A stretch of DNA of 64,000 bases, taken from contig JAWKZW010000001.1 of the NCBI GenBank assembly GCA_041395725.1, forward strand, positions 2,232,001 to 2,296,000, written 5' to 3'. The stretch's first letter is position 1, and every line of letters starts with the position of its first letter. The stretch is from Gammaproteobacteria bacterium. Lineage in GTDB: Bacteria > Pseudomonadota > Gammaproteobacteria > Pseudomonadales > Pseudohongiellaceae. A model generated the notes under the pieces. That model searched no databases. It was not told the origin of the DNA and was given only the letters and a program-made list of their open reading frames with translations. Below are positions 52,142 to 61,887 of this stretch, one piece after another. A program made the translations under genes and the position numbers.

Positions 52142-52318
52142 GGTTGGACTTAGGGCTGCATCTGAGTGGCTCCGGCGAGCATGCGGGGCTCAGTTTGAAG
52201 TTGAATGTGGGGCCTTTTTTGTTGCATGCCAGCAGCGGCGAAGCTACCCTACATTGGCCCTGTACGCTGATTCGATCTGGGATCTGAACAAGAAAACTCC
52301 GGCCTGACAAGGTGTTTA

Positions 52319-53698
52319 ATGAGAAAACTGTTCCCCTGCTTTTTGACGGTCGCGCTACTTCCAACCGCGCTATTACCCCATTTTTTACAAGCCCAGCCTT
52401 CAGATCTGGAGGCATTGGTGGACTCCATTGCGAGAGAACACGTGGGCACCCGAATAGCTGGCCTCAGCGTTGGCGTCATCCGCGGTGATGAGATGCTGCT
52501 CAACAAGAGCTATGGTCATGCCAACCTGCAATGGCAGGTGCCGATGCCACTGGATGCGGTGCATGAGATCGGTTCAATTACCAAGCAGTTCACAACGGTC
52601 GCCATACTGCAGCTCTCTGGGCAGGAAAGGCTGAATCTGGACGCGGACATACACGAGTATCTCCCTGATTTCGACACGCAGGGCCGACAGATATCGATCA
52701 GAAGGCTGATGGATCACACTTCGGGCATCAAGGGTTTTACCGAGATGGCAGAATTCAGGGAGATCAGTCAGCGCAAACTGCCCCGGGAAGTCCTGTTGCG
52801 CCTGATCGAGAAGCAAGCTTACGAGTTTGAACCGGGCGCAGCGATGATTTACAACAACTCAGCCTATTTCCTGCTGGGTCTGATTATCGAGACGGTGTCC
52901 GGTCAGCCATTTGAACAGTATGTTCAGAAACATCTGTTCGATGTGGTGGGTATGCCAGACAGCTCCTACTGCAGCAATGAAGAGCTGGTGTTAAACAAGG
53001 CGGAGGGTTATCAGTACACGCCGGGGGGACTTACCCTTGCCAGATACCATGATCACACCTGGCCCTATGCGGCGGGATCACTCTGCTCTACCGTCTCGGA
53101 TCTGTTGGCCTGGAATCAGGCTCTGCATAAAGGTGAGCTCCTCTCTCCGGAGCTTTACGCTACGCTGATTACCCCGGTGCCGCTGGACGACGGTACGCCA
53201 GTGCGCTATGCCATGGGGCTCGTACATTACGAGCACCCTACCGGCAGAATCATTGAGCATGGCGGGGGGATCGATGGATTTCTCTCCCATTCCCGTTACT
53301 ACCCTGATGAAGACCTGACTGTTGTTGTGCTGCAGAATACCGGAGGCCCGCCAGGCCCGGCCGCCATAACCAATCAGATCGGAGAAGAACTGTTTGGGAC
53401 AAGGGAGTTATACCGTGCACAATCCCTGCCCGAAGATACCTCAGCCTTTGCAGGAACGTTTCGCGGGCCGGCGCGTGGCGCGATCTATACGGTCACCACA
53501 GCCGTGGTGGACGGCCAGCTCACCGCAGTGGTGCAGGCGGGAGACACTGCACGGCCATCAGAATCCCTGACCTTTATTGGAGACAACGTGTTCGCCCTGA
53601 ACGATACCCGATACATTTTTGATACCAGAGGGGGAGAACCAATTCTGCGGATCGATTCCCCCGCTAGCCACTACGTACTCAGGGCTGTCGATGACTAG
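52319..53698 (+). CDS. Exported serine hydrolase, beta-lactamase/D-aminopeptidase (S12) family
   Basis: The 459-residue protein has a signal peptide (RKLFPCFLTVALLPTALLPH) and the penicillin-binding-fold motifs: SxxK as SITK (S86, K89), YxN as YNN (Y178) and HGGG replacing the KTG box (IEHGGGIDGFL). This arrangement is that of class C beta-lactamase-like esterases, D-aminopeptidases and D-Ala-D-Ala carboxypeptidases. An extra C-terminal beta domain follows (about 360-459). The D-aminoacylase gene overlaps its end by eight bases, so cleavage of D-amino-acid peptides is more likely than antibiotic hydrolysis. Confidence 0.87.
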   Translation: MRKLFPCFLTVALLPTALLPHFLQAQPSDLEALVDSIAREHVGTRIAGLSVGVIRGDEMLLNKSYGHANLQWQVPMPLDAVHEIGSITKQFTTVAILQLSGQERLNLDADIHEYLPDFDTQGRQISIRRLMDHTSGIKGFTEMAEFREISQRKLPREVLLRLIEKQAYEFEPGAAMIYNNSAYFLLGLIIETVSGQPFEQYVQKHLFDVVGMPDSSYCSNEELVLNKAEGYQYTPGGLTLARYHDHTWPYAAGSLCSTVSDLLAWNQALHKGELLSPELYATLITPVPLDDGTPVRYAMGLVHYEHPTGRIIEHGGGIDGFLSHSRYYPDEDLTVVVLQNTGGPPGPAAITNQIGEELFGTRELYRAQSLPEDTSAFAGTFRGPARGAIYTVTTAVVDGQLTAVVQAGDTARPSESLTFIGDNVFALNDTRYIFDTRGGEPILRIDSPASHYVLRAVDD

Positions 53699-55286
53699 AT
53701 TTATCATGCGCTTTTCAATACTGGCTGTGTCGTTAACAGCTCTTCTGTCCTGTTCCGGGCCACCAGCCTACGACCTTGTTATCCGTAACGGGACTGTAGT
53801 TGATGGCAGTGGCAACGCCAGGTTCGAAGGGGATATCGCCGTCGCTGGCGGGGCAATTGTCGCCGTGGGCGAGCTTGGCACTGTCAAAGGCCGGGAAGAA
53901 CTGGATGCAACGGGTCTGGTTGTGGCCCCCGGCTTCATCAATATCCACAGCCACGCCGTGCCCGGCGATCTGCCAACGGCGGTGAATATGCTCAGCCAGG
54001 GCGTGACTTCCGAGATCATCAATGCCGATGGCGGCGGGCCGATCGACCTGGGAACACAATTGAACTCGCTCGCCAGTGGTGGCCTTGCTCTCAACGTGGG
54101 GATGATGATTGGTTTCAACAGTGTGTGGCGTGAAGTGGTCGGGCTGGAGGAGAGAAGGCCGTCAGCATCAGAAATTCAAGCGATGCAGTCGCTCATACTG
54201 AGTGGTCTGCAGTCCGGTGCATGGGGTGTATCCGCGGGCCTCGATTACGTGCCGGGGTATTACGCAACCACAGAGGAAGTCATTGAAATTCTCTCTCCGT
54301 TTTCTGACTGGGGCGTGGTGTTTGCCAATCACGATCGCCTGACGCCCGAGAGCAATTTCAGTTCCATTGCCGGAATGAGTGAGACACTAGCGATCGGCGA
54401 AGCGAGCGGCTTAATACCGCTGATCACCCACATGAAGGTACAGGGTTGGGAGCAGGGCAGTGCAGCCACCATACTTGGGCGAATGGCCACCACCAGCACT
54501 TCGTTCACGGGCGGTGCGGTTGCCGATGTATACCCCTACCTGGCAGGCCAGATCGGATTACAATCGCTTATTATTCCAGCCTGGGCTCAGGCCGGCGGGC
54601 GGGAAGCCATGCTTGCCCGCTTCAGTGACCCCGGGCAGAGGCAGCAGATAATCGAGGAAGCCGAGCGCGCCATGCAGTTACGTTTCGGGGGCTACGAAGG
54701 TGTTTACCTGCTTCTTTCACAGCTGGAGCTCTCGGCGGCGATGCAGGAGTTGGGGTTAGATTCTCCTGGTGAGACAGTCATTCAATTACTGGAAGAAACT
54801 GGCCAGGCCATTATCGCCCGATTCGGGCTTGAGGCCGATCTGATCGAGATCATGCAACATCCCACGGCATCGATTGCCTGCGATTGCGGTGCGTCTACTT
54901 CCGAACAGATCCACCCTCGCTATTGGGGAAGCTTCCCCAAAGTCCTTGGTGAATTCGTGCGAGAAAAGGGCATTATGAGCCTGGAACAGGCGGTTCACAA
55001 GATGACCGGGTTACCTGCGAAGACGATAGGAATGACTGATCGCGGACTGTTAAGGCCGGGCGCAATCGCGGACATCACGGTGTTCGATCCTGACAGGGTT
55101 AGCGATCATGCTACCTATGACAATCCGGTACTCATGTCAGAAGGCATTATCTATACGCTGGTGAACGGCGGGGTCGCCTGGCGCAACGGTGCAGCCACGG
55201 GAGCAAGCTCCGGTCAGGTGCTGCGCCGGGATACACCACGGTCGGTCAACAGATTGGCTGTGACAGGATTAACCCCAGAACAGTAA
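53691..55286 (+). CDS. Lipoprotein N-acyl-D-amino-acid deacylase (D-aminoacylase family amidohydrolase)
   Basis: The ATG at 53691, after AGGG and overlapping the previous stop, gives 531 residues with a lipobox (AVSLTALLSC). The amidohydrolase pattern is clear: YDLVIRNGTVVDGSGNARFEGDIAV at the start, a metal-binding NIHSHAVPG, NADGGGP in place of the usual strand-2 motif, HMKVQG, DVYPY and the C-terminal GLLRPGAIADITVFDP. It would remove acyl groups from N-acyl-D-amino acids at the outer face. It is between a putative D-peptidase and a D-amino-acid-type oxidoreductase, which supports that role. Confidence 0.86.
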   Translation: MTRFIMRFSILAVSLTALLSCSGPPAYDLVIRNGTVVDGSGNARFEGDIAVAGGAIVAVGELGTVKGREELDATGLVVAPGFINIHSHAVPGDLPTAVNMLSQGVTSEIINADGGGPIDLGTQLNSLASGGLALNVGMMIGFNSVWREVVGLEERRPSASEIQAMQSLILSGLQSGAWGVSAGLDYVPGYYATTEEVIEILSPFSDWGVVFANHDRLTPESNFSSIAGMSETLAIGEASGLIPLITHMKVQGWEQGSAATILGRMATTSTSFTGGAVADVYPYLAGQIGLQSLIIPAWAQAGGREAMLARFSDPGQRQQIIEEAERAMQLRFGGYEGVYLLLSQLELSAAMQELGLDSPGETVIQLLEETGQAIIARFGLEADLIEIMQHPTASIACDCGASTSEQIHPRYWGSFPKVLGEFVREKGIMSLEQAVHKMTGLPAKTIGMTDRGLLRPGAIADITVFDPDRVSDHATYDNPVLMSEGIIYTLVNGGVAWRNGAATGASSGQVLRRDTPRSVNRLAVTGLTPEQ

Positions 55287-55312
55287 CCGGCCCGGGCTTC
55301 GTCACTTTCAAC

Positions 55313-55582
55313 CGGTTGATCGTGCCGGGTCTCATCTTTCAATCCACTATGGTTGGTGGCGGCTACGCGACCGGCCGTGAGCTGGTGGAGTTCCCAAAGC
55401 TCTTGCATCCCGTAATTTCAGTTGGGTTCATGGCAATTGCCATTCTCGTGGCCGATAGAACAGGCATCGTAGGGTTGATCGGCCAGGGCTACACTTATGC
55501 CACTTATCTCTTCCTCGGAATTGTTGTAGTACCATTGCTGACCCGGGGCGTGGTGCTGATTCGCAATGACCGGAGGCGATAA
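55313..55582 (+). pseudogene. Remnant of a YkvI-type membrane transporter
   Basis: The short frame joins the N-terminal signature of the YkvI-like transporter family (LIVPGLIFQSTMVGGGYATG and then RELVEF) directly to what looks like its C-terminal end (LIGQGYTYATYLFLGIVVVP and then LLTRGVVLIR). Full members have about 350 or more residues, so roughly 280 internal residues are missing. No start codon with a ribosome site is obvious near 55313. It is probably a deletion remnant of an amino-acid permease of the D-amino-acid cassette. A functional 88-residue protein cannot be excluded. Confidence 0.6.
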
Positions 55583-55660
55583 TTTTCTGTCAGCTGTCCA
55601 GCTGTTCAAGTGTTCAGCTGAATCGAGCCTTGGGTGAATTATTTTTTCAGGCGGGGTCGC

Positions 55661-56794
55661 ATGAAGGCAGATTTTGATTTTCTGGTTGTAGGGGCTGGTA
55701 TCGCTGGCACTTCGGTCGCAGCAGAACTGGCAGGCAGCGCCCGGGTTGCCATTCTGGAGAGGGAAGAGAGACCCGGATACCATGCTACCGGGCGCTCGGC
55801 TGCCTTTTTTGCGGCTTCCTATGGCAGCGATGTGGTTCGCGGCATCTCTGCGGCCAGTGAACATTTCTTTCGAAATCCGCCTGACGGATTTTCCGAAGTG
55901 CCACTGTTGCGACCGAGAGATTCGCTGTTTATCGCAAGGGCAGACCAGTGGTCTGCGCTGCAGCAAATGCGCGGGGAAATACCATCCCTGCAGGCACTTT
56001 CGTCGGATCAGGCCTGCCGTCAGGTGCCTATTCTCAATCGGGGTTATGTAGAGGGTGCTCTGCGAGACGGTAACTGCGGCGACCTTGACGTTGACGCCAT
56101 CCTGCAGGGTTACCTGCGCCAGTTCAGAGACCGGGGAGGACAATTGAAGTGCAACACTCAGTTGGAGTCGCTTCATTTCGACGGTCAGCTCTGGATGCTA
56201 CGCTGCGGTGACGGCTTCATTTCAGCACCAGTCGTCGTGAATGCGGCCGGCGCCTGGGCGGGAAAGGTGGGTGAGCTGGCAGGAATTTCCGGGCTGGGGC
56301 TGCAACCGATGCAGCGCACTGCGGTTCTGATTGATCCCAATAAATCTGCCAACCAGGGCGAGAAGCTCGATGTTGCTGACTGGCCTCTCGTGGTTGATAT
56401 TGATGAACACTTTTACTTCAAACCCGATGCAGGTCTGCTGTTGATCTCTCCAGCCGACGAATCGCCACGCGGGCCCTGTGATGCACAACCGGAGGAACTG
56501 GATATTGCGATTGCCATAGACCGCTTCCAGAAGGCCACTCAGATTAACGTCCAGCGGGTCGAGCATAGCTGGGCTGGATTACGGACTTTCTCTCCTGACA
56601 GAAATTTCATCGTTGGCTTCGATCCGCGTATTACCGGCTTCTTCTGGCTGGCTGGCCAGGGTGGCTATGGTGTGCAGAGCGCACCCGGGCTGTCGCAACT
56701 GACAAACTCGCTGCTCACCGGAGCTACATTGTCGGCTGATTTTTCACCGGTATTGAGCTTTAGAGAGGAAGTGGCCCCCGACCGGTTTCTGTAA
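55661..56794 (+). CDS. FAD-dependent oxidoreductase, D-amino acid oxidase/dehydrogenase (DAO) family
   Basis: The ATG at 55661 gives 377 residues with an N-terminal FAD-binding Rossmann motif (FDFLVVGAGIAGTSVAAELA), a second nucleotide-contact strand ending in ERPGYHATGRSAAFFA, a central APVVVNAAGAWAGKVGELAG and a C-terminal FSPDRNFIVGFDPRITGFF. This is the DAO family that oxidises amino acids, glycine or sarcosine to imines. Together with the upstream D-aminoacylase, oxidation of D-amino acids is the likeliest role. It begins 78 bases after the transporter remnant. Confidence 0.88.
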   Translation: MKADFDFLVVGAGIAGTSVAAELAGSARVAILEREERPGYHATGRSAAFFAASYGSDVVRGISAASEHFFRNPPDGFSEVPLLRPRDSLFIARADQWSALQQMRGEIPSLQALSSDQACRQVPILNRGYVEGALRDGNCGDLDVDAILQGYLRQFRDRGGQLKCNTQLESLHFDGQLWMLRCGDGFISAPVVVNAAGAWAGKVGELAGISGLGLQPMQRTAVLIDPNKSANQGEKLDVADWPLVVDIDEHFYFKPDAGLLLISPADESPRGPCDAQPEELDIAIAIDRFQKATQINVQRVEHSWAGLRTFSPDRNFIVGFDPRITGFFWLAGQGGYGVQSAPGLSQLTNSLLTGATLSADFSPVLSFREEVAPDRFL

Positions 56795-57068
56795 CGCCTC
56801 GGTGCCATTCAATAAAATTGCGCCTTTGGTCGATTGACGCTTGCGAATTTATCCACGGAATCGCCTGGCCACTACGGTGTAGTCATTCTGGAAATTCTAT
56901 CGGGAAAGATCAACAAAGCTGCTCGGGTCAAAGGAAATACTTATGGCTTTTTAGGAACCTCACGCGTTCGCAGGGAGCGTGGTTTCAAGGCCGGCGACAG
57001 TCGCGCAGATCGAAGCCGCATGCGCTGTCGGATAACCAGCGCAATTTCACCTTACCGCACCGGACCAG

Positions 57069-57104
57069 AAGCAGAAAACCCCACTCAGGTGGGGCTTTCT
57101 GCTT
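57069..57104. terminator. Bidirectional terminator-like hairpin
   Basis: A 16-bp stem with one mismatch (57069-57084 with 57089-57104) and a four-base loop lies between the convergent DAO and dienelactone-hydrolase genes. A GC-rich core is bordered by A and T runs within the stem. The remainder of the 366-bp gap 56795-57160 has no gene I can support. Confidence 0.7.
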
Positions 57105-57160
57105 CTGACTTCCGAACGACGTGTCGGCTTTTGAAAGCCAGGTCGCCGCCACGATCCCGA

Positions 57161-58036
57161 TCAGGCCAGCGCGTCGTCAAACAGCGCCAGCAGTCGGCTC
57201 CAGGCCCGCTCGGCCTGCTCCTGGTGATAGACCTGCGAGTCGATGGCACACCAGCCGTGCAGAGTGCCTTCGTAGACTTCCACCTCGGCCGGAATTCTGG
57301 CTGCACCATAAGCTTCACGCAGGATGAATTTGGCGTCCGGGTCGTTGGCATCATCATTTTCTGCGACCGCGTGCAGCATAGCCGCCGTGGTGTTCGGGAT
57401 TAGCAGGTGAGGGCTGTCCGGCGCATCGGTGGCCAGACCACCGCCATGGAAAGTGCCGCCCGCCTTGACGCGATCCGGCACCGCTGCGGCGGTACGCATG
57501 ACCATCGGGCCACCCATGCAGTAGCCGGTAGTGCCAACGCCGCGGCTGGTGTCCACCTCAGGCTGCTGATCCAGCCAGCCAATGAAGGCCCGGGCATCGG
57601 TGAAATGGGTGTCGGCGTTGAGATTGCGCGCCATGGGCAGCACGATGTTCCGGGTTGGGGTATCGCTGAAGCTGGCGCCCATTTTAACCACCGGCGAACG
57701 GGCATCCCGGTAGAACGGGTTTACAACCAGGACCGCATAGCCGGACCGGGCCAGGCGCTTGCCCATTTCACGAAAAGCCGGTCGCAGACCCAGAATGTCG
57801 GGCCATACCAGCACTGCCGCGTGCGCCCCCAGGGAGGGGTAGACGAAGTAGCAGTCCGCCACCCCGTCCGGCGTGGTGATTTCCACGTCCCGGCCCGAAA
57901 CCGGCTGGGCATTGGCTACCGGTGGCAGCATCGCCGCCAGCGCGGCGGTGGCGGACATCTTGTTAAACTTGCGGCGGGAAACGCCCCGGCGTTTCATGAA
58001 TTCATCAGCATCTTTCTGGGTGATTTCGTCACACAT
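57161..58036 (-). CDS. Tat-exported dienelactone hydrolase family protein
   Basis: The 291-residue protein has a twin-arginine signal (VSRRKFNKMSATAALAAMLP), so it is exported folded. The dienelactone-hydrolase triad is visible: Cys173 in GYCMGGPMVM, an aspartate in ENDDANDP (about 229) and His260 in EGTLHGWC, with an early WPDILGLRPAFREMGKRLA. It would hydrolyse lactones or esters in the periplasm. The NIPSNAP-like gene upstream on the same strand is 56 bases away and is probably part of the same unit. Confidence 0.88.
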   Translation of the reverse strand: MCDEITQKDADEFMKRRGVSRRKFNKMSATAALAAMLPPVANAQPVSGRDVEITTPDGVADCYFVYPSLGAHAAVLVWPDILGLRPAFREMGKRLARSGYAVLVVNPFYRDARSPVVKMGASFSDTPTRNIVLPMARNLNADTHFTDARAFIGWLDQQPEVDTSRGVGTTGYCMGGPMVMRTAAAVPDRVKAGGTFHGGGLATDAPDSPHLLIPNTTAAMLHAVAENDDANDPDAKFILREAYGAARIPAEVEVYEGTLHGWCAIDSQVYHQEQAERAWSRLLALFDDALA

Positions 58037-58092
58037 GACTTACTCCTTTCTCCATTGGTCTTATGTGTCTAACTATCTCTTATCCTTTTCGA

Positions 58093-59112
58093 TCAATCAA
58101 TCCTTCTGTAGGATTCGTTCAAGGCGGGCATATACAGGGGAGGGCTCGCATACAGCGGGCCCTGCAGGAACTGGGTGGAAAACTCCAGGGTCAGGGGTTG
58201 CCGGCGGCGCAGGGCAGCCTGAAAGGCTTCAAAATCCCCTCCGTTGCCGCCAAGCTGCCCGGGGCGCTGAGTGGCCAGATAGTGGGCGTAACTGGCATAG
58301 CGGGCGAGCAGGTAGACCTCGTCGTATTCGGGACTTTCAACCGGGACCCCATCGGGCAGGTAAAGCACCTGCCACTGCCCCACCGGGCGTACGCCGATTT
58401 TTTCCATAAAGGGATAAATGCCGTCGCGGGTCAGGGCGTGGAACTCCTCGAAACTGCCCTTGCGGATTTTCCAGTACATCAGGGCCAGAAAGTCTTCATT
58501 GGGGCGGGCAACGTCATGGCGAACGGCGATTGCATTGCTGTCAGTCGAACCGCCGCCGGTGACCTGTCGGAACGCCTCGCCGCTGCCGGGCATATAGATC
58601 GGGCGGGTTTCTGCCATGTAGCCCTGCAGAAAAATACCGCCCTTAGAACCCCTTGCGACAGTGCGGCGCCGGGCAATGGAGGCGTTGGATTTCCTTTGAT
58701 CGGGGCCGTTCCCGCCCAGCAGGTCTGATCCGCCAGTCTGTCCCGCGGCGGCGGAGCGGCTGGGCCGGGTCGCCTGCCAGTGTTCATAGCTGGCATAGCG
58801 GGCCAGGCGCCAGGCCTCGTCCAGGTGCGGGTACTCACTGCCGCCATCCGGGTGGACGACCTGCCAGTCGCCGACGATGCGTGCGCCGATTTTCTCAAAC
58901 CATGGCCAGACGCCTTCACGGCTGGCCTCGTACCAGGTCTGGTACCCGCCCTTTTCCAGAAACGCATGGCGCAGCATCAGGACTTCCTGCTGACCGACCC
59001 GGGGTGCATCATTTCTGACTGCTACCGCCTGCGCGGAAAGCCCCGGGCTGACTGTGAGTGCCACCACCAGCAGGATTACCCCTGGCAATCCGGTATGGGT
59101 AGTTGTTTGCAA
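58093..59112 (-). CDS. Exported protein with two NIPSNAP-like (dimeric alpha-beta barrel) domains
   Basis: The 339-residue protein has a signal peptide (LPGVILLVVALTVSPGLSAQ) and two similar halves: VLMLRHAFLEKGGYQTWYEA, then WPWFEKIGARIVGDWQVVH and LARYASYEHWQATRP in the first, and LALMYWKIRKGSFEEFHALT, IYPFMEKIGVRPVGQWQVLY and LARYASYAHYLATQRP in the second. This is the ferredoxin-like NIPSNAP/EthD-type fold, which acts as small-molecule binding or heme-dye enzymes in other groups. A duplicated single gene is likely. The function is unknown. It lies upstream of the dienelactone hydrolase gene. Confidence 0.72.
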   Translation of the reverse strand: MQTTTHTGLPGVILLVVALTVSPGLSAQAVAVRNDAPRVGQQEVLMLRHAFLEKGGYQTWYEASREGVWPWFEKIGARIVGDWQVVHPDGGSEYPHLDEAWRLARYASYEHWQATRPSRSAAAGQTGGSDLLGGNGPDQRKSNASIARRRTVARGSKGGIFLQGYMAETRPIYMPGSGEAFRQVTGGGSTDSNAIAVRHDVARPNEDFLALMYWKIRKGSFEEFHALTRDGIYPFMEKIGVRPVGQWQVLYLPDGVPVESPEYDEVYLLARYASYAHYLATQRPGQLGGNGGDFEAFQAALRRRQPLTLEFSTQFLQGPLYASPPLYMPALNESYRRID

Positions 59113-59303
59113 AATATGTCCTCCTTCTTTTTTGACTGGGAGTTATTACCTGGGCGTGTATGAGACTGCAGGGCAATGCTGGCAGAAGCCTGTCCACACG
59201 TCCAGTTGTGGGTAGTGCCCCCGGGTGATACTGACTCCGGCCGGACAGTCCCGGCCAGGCTGGCGAGGTTCTCTTTGACAGTGCTTGCCCCTATACTGGC
59301 AGC

Positions 59304-59852
59304 ATGTTTGTTTTCGCGCTTATCCTGATTGTACTGCTCGCCGCTTCGGCGTGGATCTACAATCGCCTGGTTCGGGATCGCAATCGGGTGCTGGCCGCCT
59401 GGAGCGATATCGACGTACAACTCAAGCGACGCTACGACCTGGTGCCGAAGCTGGTCGACGCGGTCAAGGCCTACGCGGCTTACGAAAAGGCTACCCTGGA
59501 GGCCGTTACGCAGATGCGGGCCAAGAGTGAAGGGGCCAGTCACCTGCCGGACAAGGCGGTAATCGAGAAGGCCATGGAGAGAACCGTTGAGCGATTGTTG
59601 CTGGTGGCCGAAGCCTATCCGGAGCTGAAGGCTGATCAGAACTTCCAGCAGCTGCAGGAACAGCTTACTGAAGTCGAGGATCACATCCAGTATGCACGGC
59701 GTTATTACAACGGTGCTGTGCGGCTGCTGAACACCCGTATTCAGTCCGTTCCCCACCTGCTGCTGGCTCGCCCGCTGGGCTTCGAGCCGGCTGAATATTT
59801 CGCCATTGAGAATAGTGGAGAACGTCAAGCGCCTCGGGCGGAGCTCAGTTAA
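59304..59852 (+). CDS. LemA family protein
   Basis: The 182-residue protein has one N-terminal membrane helix (FVFALILIVLLAASAWIY) followed by the helical LemA domain (VLAAWSDIDVQLKRRYDLVPKLVDAVKAYAAYEKATLE, and the AYPELKADQNFQQLQEQLTEVEDHIQYARRYYNGAVRLLN core). The function is unknown, but the gene is almost always paired, as here, with a DUF2207 or TPM-type membrane protein. Its stop overlaps the next ATG. Confidence 0.95.
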   Translation: MFVFALILIVLLAASAWIYNRLVRDRNRVLAAWSDIDVQLKRRYDLVPKLVDAVKAYAAYEKATLEAVTQMRAKSEGASHLPDKAVIEKAMERTVERLLLVAEAYPELKADQNFQQLQEQLTEVEDHIQYARRYYNGAVRLLNTRIQSVPHLLLARPLGFEPAEYFAIENSGERQAPRAELS

Positions 59853-61558
59853 TGGGTTTTTACTGCCAGAAGGCAAAAATTCTGCTGGCGGTGCTGCTTT
59901 GCGCTGGCGCCGCAGTAAGCGTGGCCCAGGAGCGGATACTGTCCTACGACAGCGTGATCAGCATTGCAGTTGATGGTTCTATGACCGTGGAAGAAGACAT
60001 CAGGGTCCGGGCCGAAGGGAACAGGATAAGGCGCGGCATTTTTCGTGATTTTCCAACCCGCTACCGGGACCGCCTCGGCAATCGCGTGGTGGTGAAGTTT
60101 GACATTCTGAGCGTTCAGCGTGATGGGCAGTCTGAGCACTGGGTCAGCGAGCGTCTATCCAACGGCGTCCGAGTCCGTATCGGAGAGGCAGATACCTTTC
60201 TGTCACCGGGCGAATACAGATATACCCTTCGGTACAGAACAGACCGGCAACTGGGGTTTTTTCAGGATTACGATGAGCTGTACTGGAACGTAACCGGTGT
60301 TGGCTGGGAGTTTGCGATCGATGCGGCCAGTGCCCGGATCAGGTTGCCGGGAAATGTCGCGGCCGGAGACATCCGCATGGAAGGTTATACCGGTCGCGAG
60401 GGCGAATCCGGTCTGGATTATGAGGTCGGGGTTTTTGACGGTGGAGCGCGGATTCAGACCACCCGGGTGCTGGCGCCACAGGAGGGCCTCACACTGGCAA
60501 TGAGCTGGCCCAAGGGCGTGGTTCAACAACCCACGCCCTTGCAACAGTTCGGTTTTCTGCTCGAAGACAATCTGGGTCTGCTGCTGGCCTTGCTGAACTT
60601 TCTGCTTACAGGGGCGTACCTGCTGCTGATGTGGGGCCGGTACGGACGCGACCCGGAAGCAGGCGTCATTTTCCCTCGTTACGAACCCCCGGCCGGCTAT
60701 TCCCCGGCCTCGGCCCGTTACATTACCAGAATGGGTTACGATGACCGTGCGCTGTCTGCGGCGATCATCAACCTGGCCGTAAAACAACATCTGAAGATTG
60801 TCAGCGCCGGTAATGACTACGTACTGGAGAAACTGGACTCGCAGACAGCGCTGGCGGCGGGTGAAAAGCAACTGTTGCGCGAGCTGTTTGCTGAAGGGCG
60901 GGTGGTAGAACTGGAAAGAGAAAACCACCGGCTCATTTCCCGCGCCAGAACCGCCCATGCCAGGGCCCTGCGCAGGGACTATCAGGGCATTTACTTCAGG
61001 AAAAATACCGCCCTGATTCTGCCCTGCATCCTGCTGCTGGCGCTGATGCTGGTGAGTGTTGGCGTGTTTGCTTTTTTTTCGCCGGCCGTTGTAGCGCTGG
61101 CCGTGCTGACGGTTATGCTGCTGGCTGTGTTTGCCTGGCTGCTCAGAGCGCCAACGCCTAAAGGAAGACTGCTGCTGGACAACCTGGCAGGGTTCAAACA
61201 GTATCTCGAAGTGGCGGAAAAAGACGATCTTGATCTCAGGCATCCTCCTCAGCTGACACCGCAGCTGTTCGAGCGCTATCTGCCTTTCGCCATCGCCCTG
61301 GGTGTCGAACAGCCGTGGGCTGAACGATTCAGTGCAGTGTTTGCCAGCCTTGACGCACAGCAGGGGCAGGTCTATCAACCGGCCTGGTACCGCGGGCACT
61401 TCAGCACCCATGACCTGGCGGGTTTCAGTGGTAATCTGGGGAAGGGGTTTACCGCAGCGATTGCCTCGGCGGCCACTCCGCCGGGTTCCAGTTCCGGCTC
61501 TGGCGGCGGTGGATTCTCCGGGGGTGGCGGTGGAGGCGGTGGGGGTGGTGGCTGGTAG
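59852..61558 (+). CDS. DUF2207 membrane protein with a glycine-rich C-terminus
   Basis: The 568-residue protein has a signal peptide (KILLAVLLCAGAAVSVAQ), a DUF2207 beta domain (about 25-200, with GIFRDFPTRYRD), membrane helices (LLLALLNFLLTGAYLLLMWG and ALILPCILLLALMLVSVGVF through VALAVLTVMLLAVFAWLL) and a cytoplasmic C-terminal region that ends in a serine/glycine-rich tail (SGGGGFSGGGG type, terminating GGW). That tail is common in the family. The start codon overlaps the LemA stop (TAATG), so the two are translated together. The role of the pair is not known. Confidence 0.9.
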   Translation: MGFYCQKAKILLAVLLCAGAAVSVAQERILSYDSVISIAVDGSMTVEEDIRVRAEGNRIRRGIFRDFPTRYRDRLGNRVVVKFDILSVQRDGQSEHWVSERLSNGVRVRIGEADTFLSPGEYRYTLRYRTDRQLGFFQDYDELYWNVTGVGWEFAIDAASARIRLPGNVAAGDIRMEGYTGREGESGLDYEVGVFDGGARIQTTRVLAPQEGLTLAMSWPKGVVQQPTPLQQFGFLLEDNLGLLLALLNFLLTGAYLLLMWGRYGRDPEAGVIFPRYEPPAGYSPASARYITRMGYDDRALSAAIINLAVKQHLKIVSAGNDYVLEKLDSQTALAAGEKQLLRELFAEGRVVELERENHRLISRARTAHARALRRDYQGIYFRKNTALILPCILLLALMLVSVGVFAFFSPAVVALAVLTVMLLAVFAWLLRAPTPKGRLLLDNLAGFKQYLEVAEKDDLDLRHPPQLTPQLFERYLPFAIALGVEQPWAERFSAVFASLDAQQGQVYQPAWYRGHFSTHDLAGFSGNLGKGFTAAIASAATPPGSSSGSGGGGFSGGGGGGGGGGGW

Positions 61559-61887
61559 AGCCTCCGGGAGCTGCTGCGTTGCGGCCCAGCCCGGCCAGTT
61601 GGCATTGAATAGGGGCCCTGGCGTGCCTTGTGGGTTAATTGTCTTGGCTGGTGAAGGATCCGGCCTCGCGACAGACCAGGAGAAATAGACCGGGCGTAGC
61701 GCCAGATAACGGAACAGGCAAGGAAACAAGCGGTACGACACGCCACGCAGCAACGCCTGGCAAAGGTCCGACAGGCGCTCGGAGGCCAGGTATTTCTGTA
61801 CCGGGAAATCAGGGCTATCCAGGGATCCAGGACAACGAGGTTCCCGGGACAATAAAGGAAAAAAATTACCAGGGGTGAAAGAGAACA

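Noticed and set aside
56945..57060. Possible tRNA or small RNA gene in the gap before the terminator hairpin
   Set aside because: Stem pairs and a TTTCAAG-like stretch are present, but no acceptor/T-loop combination or anticodon arm could be made to fit; no tRNA-Sec features.
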